A stretch of 17,327 bases of DNA from JBBQZU01 sp038207425 (lineage in GTDB: Bacteria; Bacteroidota; Bacteroidia; Flavobacteriales_D; Cryomorphaceae), in contig JBBQZU010000047.1 in assembly GCA_038207425.1 (NCBI GenBank), positions 1 to 17,327 of the forward strand. Reading direction: 5' to 3'. Below the pieces are notes generated by a model. That model made no database searches. It had not been told where the DNA came from and saw only the letters and a list, made by a program, of their open reading frames with translations. Of this stretch, positions 15,918 through 17,327 are shown one piece after another. Each line of letters begins with the position of its first letter. Within the stretch, counting starts at the first letter, position 1. The position numbers were made by a program, and so were the translations under genes.

Positions 15918-16377
15918 TCTCTTTTTTGTCCTCTTTGTCCTCTTGTTTCTTGGTCAATATTCCTTTGTGGTCTATCATGACTTCAAATTCTTCCTTGCCC
16001 ACTTTTATTTCAACTTCGTAGGCGCGGCCCATTTCGGTTTCAACAATTTCGGCTTCTTCAATCTTGTAGTCTTGAAAATTTTTATTCAAAATGGCGAGAA
16101 TGTCTGCTGGTATTTCAGATTTTTTGATCTCTTGCTCGGTCTCTATCCAAGCGCCATTTGCATCAAATGAAGCTGAATATTCCACGCCGTTGATTTTGAA
16201 TTCTGCTTCCCATTCTGTTTCGTTTTCCATCTCCCATTCCGCATTTTTCACTTCCGGAAATTTGGCTTTAAAAGCAGATAAGACCTTCTCAGGAGCCTTT
16301 ACATTGTGTGTGTCCTGGGCATATGATTGCAACGTAAATGCAGCCGAAAGCCCAGTGATAATCATTAAGTTTTTCAT
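15907..16377 (-). CDS. PepSY-like (BLIP-fold) periplasmic protein
   Basis: 156 aa from ATG 16377. The signal peptide MKNLMIITGLSAAFTLQSYAQ ends about residue 20-21 (YA-Q; written here as its two ends, MKNLMI and LQSYAQ). The mature part has two copies of the PepSY-like unit. Copy 1 is 31-84 (VLSAFKAKFPEVKNAEWEM...EAEFKINGVEYSASFDANGAW; segments). Copy 2 is 93-146 (ILAILNKNFQDYKIEEAEIVE...YEVEIKVGKEEFEVMIDHKG; segments). The F-P-x-V-x-x-x-x-W motif is typical of the Bacteroidota BLIP-like family (DUF2874). The C-terminus is highly charged (KKQEDKEDKKENEH). It follows the kinase gene by 66 bp and overlaps the outer-membrane receptor gene. These small secreted proteins are often neighbours of two-component systems and are thought to sense or inhibit at the envelope. 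The longer start at 16413 would misplace the signal peptide. Confidence 0.88.
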   Translation of the reverse strand: MKNLMIITGLSAAFTLQSYAQDTHNVKAPEKVLSAFKAKFPEVKNAEWEMENETEWEAEFKINGVEYSASFDANGAWIETEQEIKKSEIPADILAILNKNFQDYKIEEAEIVETEMGRAYEVEIKVGKEEFEVMIDHKGILTKKQEDKEDKKENEH

Positions 16378-16443
16378 AAGTGAAAGATTTTTAGGTTTCT
16401 TGAGTACAAACATCGCACTTGAATTCGAAGAAATTTGGAATTT

Positions 16444-16986
16444 TCAAAACTCCACCGAAAAAAAGTGGAATCCATCTTCAAAATCGTAGTCGATTTGCCA
16501 GTGGTATTTATTGGCAATTTCCTTAATGATGGCGAGCCCCAAACCGCTGCTTATTTTGTTTTTCGATGCGCTTGAAAAACGCTCAAACAAGCACTGCTTT
16601 TCGAGGGCTTGCTTTCCGGAATTTGCAATAGCCAGAGCTCCGTTTTCGAGCATAATATGCACTTGGCCGCCTGCAGGGGTATGCCGTATGGCGTTTGAAA
16701 GAAAATTGTGCAAAAGGGTTTCCAGTAGAAACGAATTCGCATTTACCAAAAGTGCATCGCCCATACTGCTCGTTACGGTAAGCTGCTTCTCGCTGATGTA
16801 ATCTTCAAATAAAGTGAGTGAAACATTCACAAAATCCGGCACCGACAAGGGCTCCAGTTCACGGTATTGCTGGTTTTCAACTTTGGCCAGCACGAGCAGG
16901 TTTTTATTGATGCGCGAGAGTCGCGAGAGTGGAGCTTCAATGCCATTGAGCAGAGCAGTAATCTCCTTTGAAGATATTTGACCCAA
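16444..16986 (-). pseudogene. Sensor histidine kinase, 3' part only; 5' part cut off at the CRISPR array edge
   Basis: The frame encodes the second dimerisation helix and the ATPase domain of a membrane histidine kinase (QseC-like group of Bacteroidota). Seen: IEAPLSRLSRINKNLLVLAKVEN (16-38, read as the DHp second helix), N-box HNFLSNAIRHT (93-103), a degenerate G1 LAIANSGK (118-125), F-box LFERF (133-137) and G2 SSGLGLAI (146-153). The phosphorylated-His helix, HAMP and sensor regions are missing. The first seven residues (MGQISSK, from a TTG inside a repeat) are encoded by CRISPR repeat sequence. Native kinase codons begin at GAG 16965-16963. It is the first gene of the minus-strand set with the PepSY-like protein and the outer-membrane receptor. 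The missing part may be lost, moved, or separated by a mis-assembly at the repeat. Confidence 0.85.
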
Positions 16987-17187
16987 CGGTACCAGTCAAC
17001 ACGGCGGTAAAGGCAGGTTGTGATTTGCTTTCAGTTTGTTCTTTGAAGATATTTGACCCAACTAACCCGTTGGTGTTATGCTTAAAGCCTTCGTTGTGAT
17101 TTGCTTTCAGTTTGTTCTTTGAAGATATTTGACCCAACGAAAATAATGTGGCAATTAAAGCCACAGTGTTGTGATTTGCTTTCAGTT
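16966..17187 (+). CRISPR. Short type II-C-style CRISPR array, 2 full and 2 partial repeats, 3 spacers
   Basis: Complete 46-bp repeats lie at 17017-17062 and 17093-17138 and are identical. They begin GTTGTGATTTGCTTTC and end GATATTTGACCCAAC, with GTTG/CAAC termini. Spacers are 16988-17016 (29 bp), 17063-17092 (30 bp) and 17139-17167 (29 bp), all different. The left end is a partial repeat, 16966-16987, equal to repeat positions 25-46. The right end is a partial repeat, 17168-17187, equal to positions 1-20. A repeat of 46-48 bp starting GTTGTG with 29-30-bp spacers is what I know of Bacteroidota type II-C systems. In type II the GTTGT end follows the spacer in the crRNA, so transcription should run on the plus strand. 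No cas9, cas1, cas2 or tracrRNA is seen in the window. Confidence 0.92.
17024..17055 (+). promoter_or_regulatory. Promoter-like element inside the CRISPR repeat
   Basis: Within the full repeat, TTTG (17024-17027) and GATATTTG (17048-17055) are 20 bp apart. They resemble the Bacteroidota -33 TTTG and -7 TAnnTTTG boxes at the expected spacing, with one mismatch in the -7 box. The same element recurs at 17100-17131. Transcription would start near the beginning of the following spacer. Confidence 0.35.
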
Positions 17188-17325
17188 ACGCCATTTATAG
17201 GCCTGTAATTTTTTTTCATCGCGGGCTCCTTTATTCTCTGCAGTGTTAAACTTATACTGGTTCCAGAATATTGCCGATGTAGCCCGCTGCCCTAGTCCGG
17301 AAATTTCCTTTCTGAATGTTTCTGT
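17182..17325 (-). pseudogene. C-terminal part of an unidentified reading frame, cut at the array's right edge
   Basis: The minus frame is open from the right window edge. It reads TETFRKEISGLGQRATSAIF, then WNQYKFNTAENKGARDEKKL, then QAYKWRN and TGA (17184-17182). The composition is protein-like: basic, with aromatic residues. The last native codon is CGT 17190-17188; the final Asn and the stop are supplied by CRISPR repeat sequence. The true protein was therefore probably longer and is truncated at the repeat. It does not resemble the missing front part of the histidine kinase: no H-box, HAMP or TM helix is seen. No family is recognised. Confidence 0.4.
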
Positions 17326-17327
17326 TA

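Noticed and set aside
16984..16986. TTG as a genuine start for the histidine kinase
   Set aside because: The codon lies inside CRISPR repeat sequence and the protein would begin mid-domain without its phosphorylated His. It is an artefact of the junction.
16937..17164. 75-codon minus ORF running through the CRISPR repeats
   Set aside because: It is repeat and spacer sequence read as protein, with the same peptide recurring. Not a gene.
17168..17220. Right partial repeat plus following T8 run as a tracrRNA anti-repeat and terminator
   Set aside because: The 20 bases match the repeat exactly on the same strand, without the mismatches typical of an anti-repeat. The T8 is explained by a Glu-Lys-Lys stretch of a minus-strand frame, and no cas9 is nearby.

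Overview
The window looks like Bacteroidota DNA, probably Flavobacteriia-like. The evidence is: lipoproteins with LASC/LSSC/LTSC lipoboxes, a carboxypeptidase-like-plus-plug outer-membrane barrel protein, a PepSY-like (BLIP) periplasmic protein, tandem secreted amidohydrolases, TAnnTTTG-type -7 elements, few Shine-Dalgarno sequences, and a 46-bp CRISPR repeat of the type II-C style seen in this phylum. No rRNA or tRNA gene is recognisable.

Layout. 1-376: the 3' end of an IS4-family transposase gene with an in-frame amber codon. 430-2280: a 616-aa protein with a C-terminal PD-(D/E)XK nuclease-like domain, A+T-rich and next to the transposase remnant. 2419-2603 (minus): a frameshifted N-terminal stub of a PLP-dependent decarboxylase-like gene. 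2744-6462 (minus): a large SWIM/SNF2 helicase gene split into two frames at an A7 run. 6557-7316: more gene debris, including a Fic-family N-terminal piece joined directly to the C-terminal tail of an NhaD-like antiporter. 7512-8030: an NTF2-like lipoprotein, followed by a clear terminator. 8152-10688: two overlapping amidohydrolase genes, of which the second has lost the metal ligands. 10880-11665: an SPFH/prohibitin-like lipoprotein. 11666-12499: an 834-bp stretch with no convincing gene, but with inverted repeats and one 39-codon hydrophobic ORF. 12500-13357: a lipoprotein with an internal domain duplication, followed by a strong hairpin terminator. 13500-16965 (minus): a histidine kinase 3' part, then a PepSY-like protein, then an outer-membrane receptor, arranged as an operon. 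16966-17187: a small cas-less CRISPR array. 17182-17325 (minus): the end of an unidentified reading frame.

How the parts work together. The minus-strand set at the right end resembles an envelope-sensing cassette: kinase, periplasmic PepSY-like protein and outer-membrane barrel, with the last two genes overlapping by 11 bp. The two amidohydrolases are translationally coupled and probably act as a pair of one active and one inactive subunit. Most remaining genes are single envelope lipoproteins.

The two most unusual things are these. First, the CRISPR array has three spacers and two complete repeats. It is bounded on the left by repeat positions 25-46 and on the right by positions 1-20, and both flanking reading frames are cut exactly at the array edge. 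Second, the window holds many truncated or frame-broken genes (transposase, decarboxylase, helicase, Fic, NhaD, kinase), which points to heavy rearrangement or to assembly/indel errors. All identifications are made by reading the sequence, with no database search.
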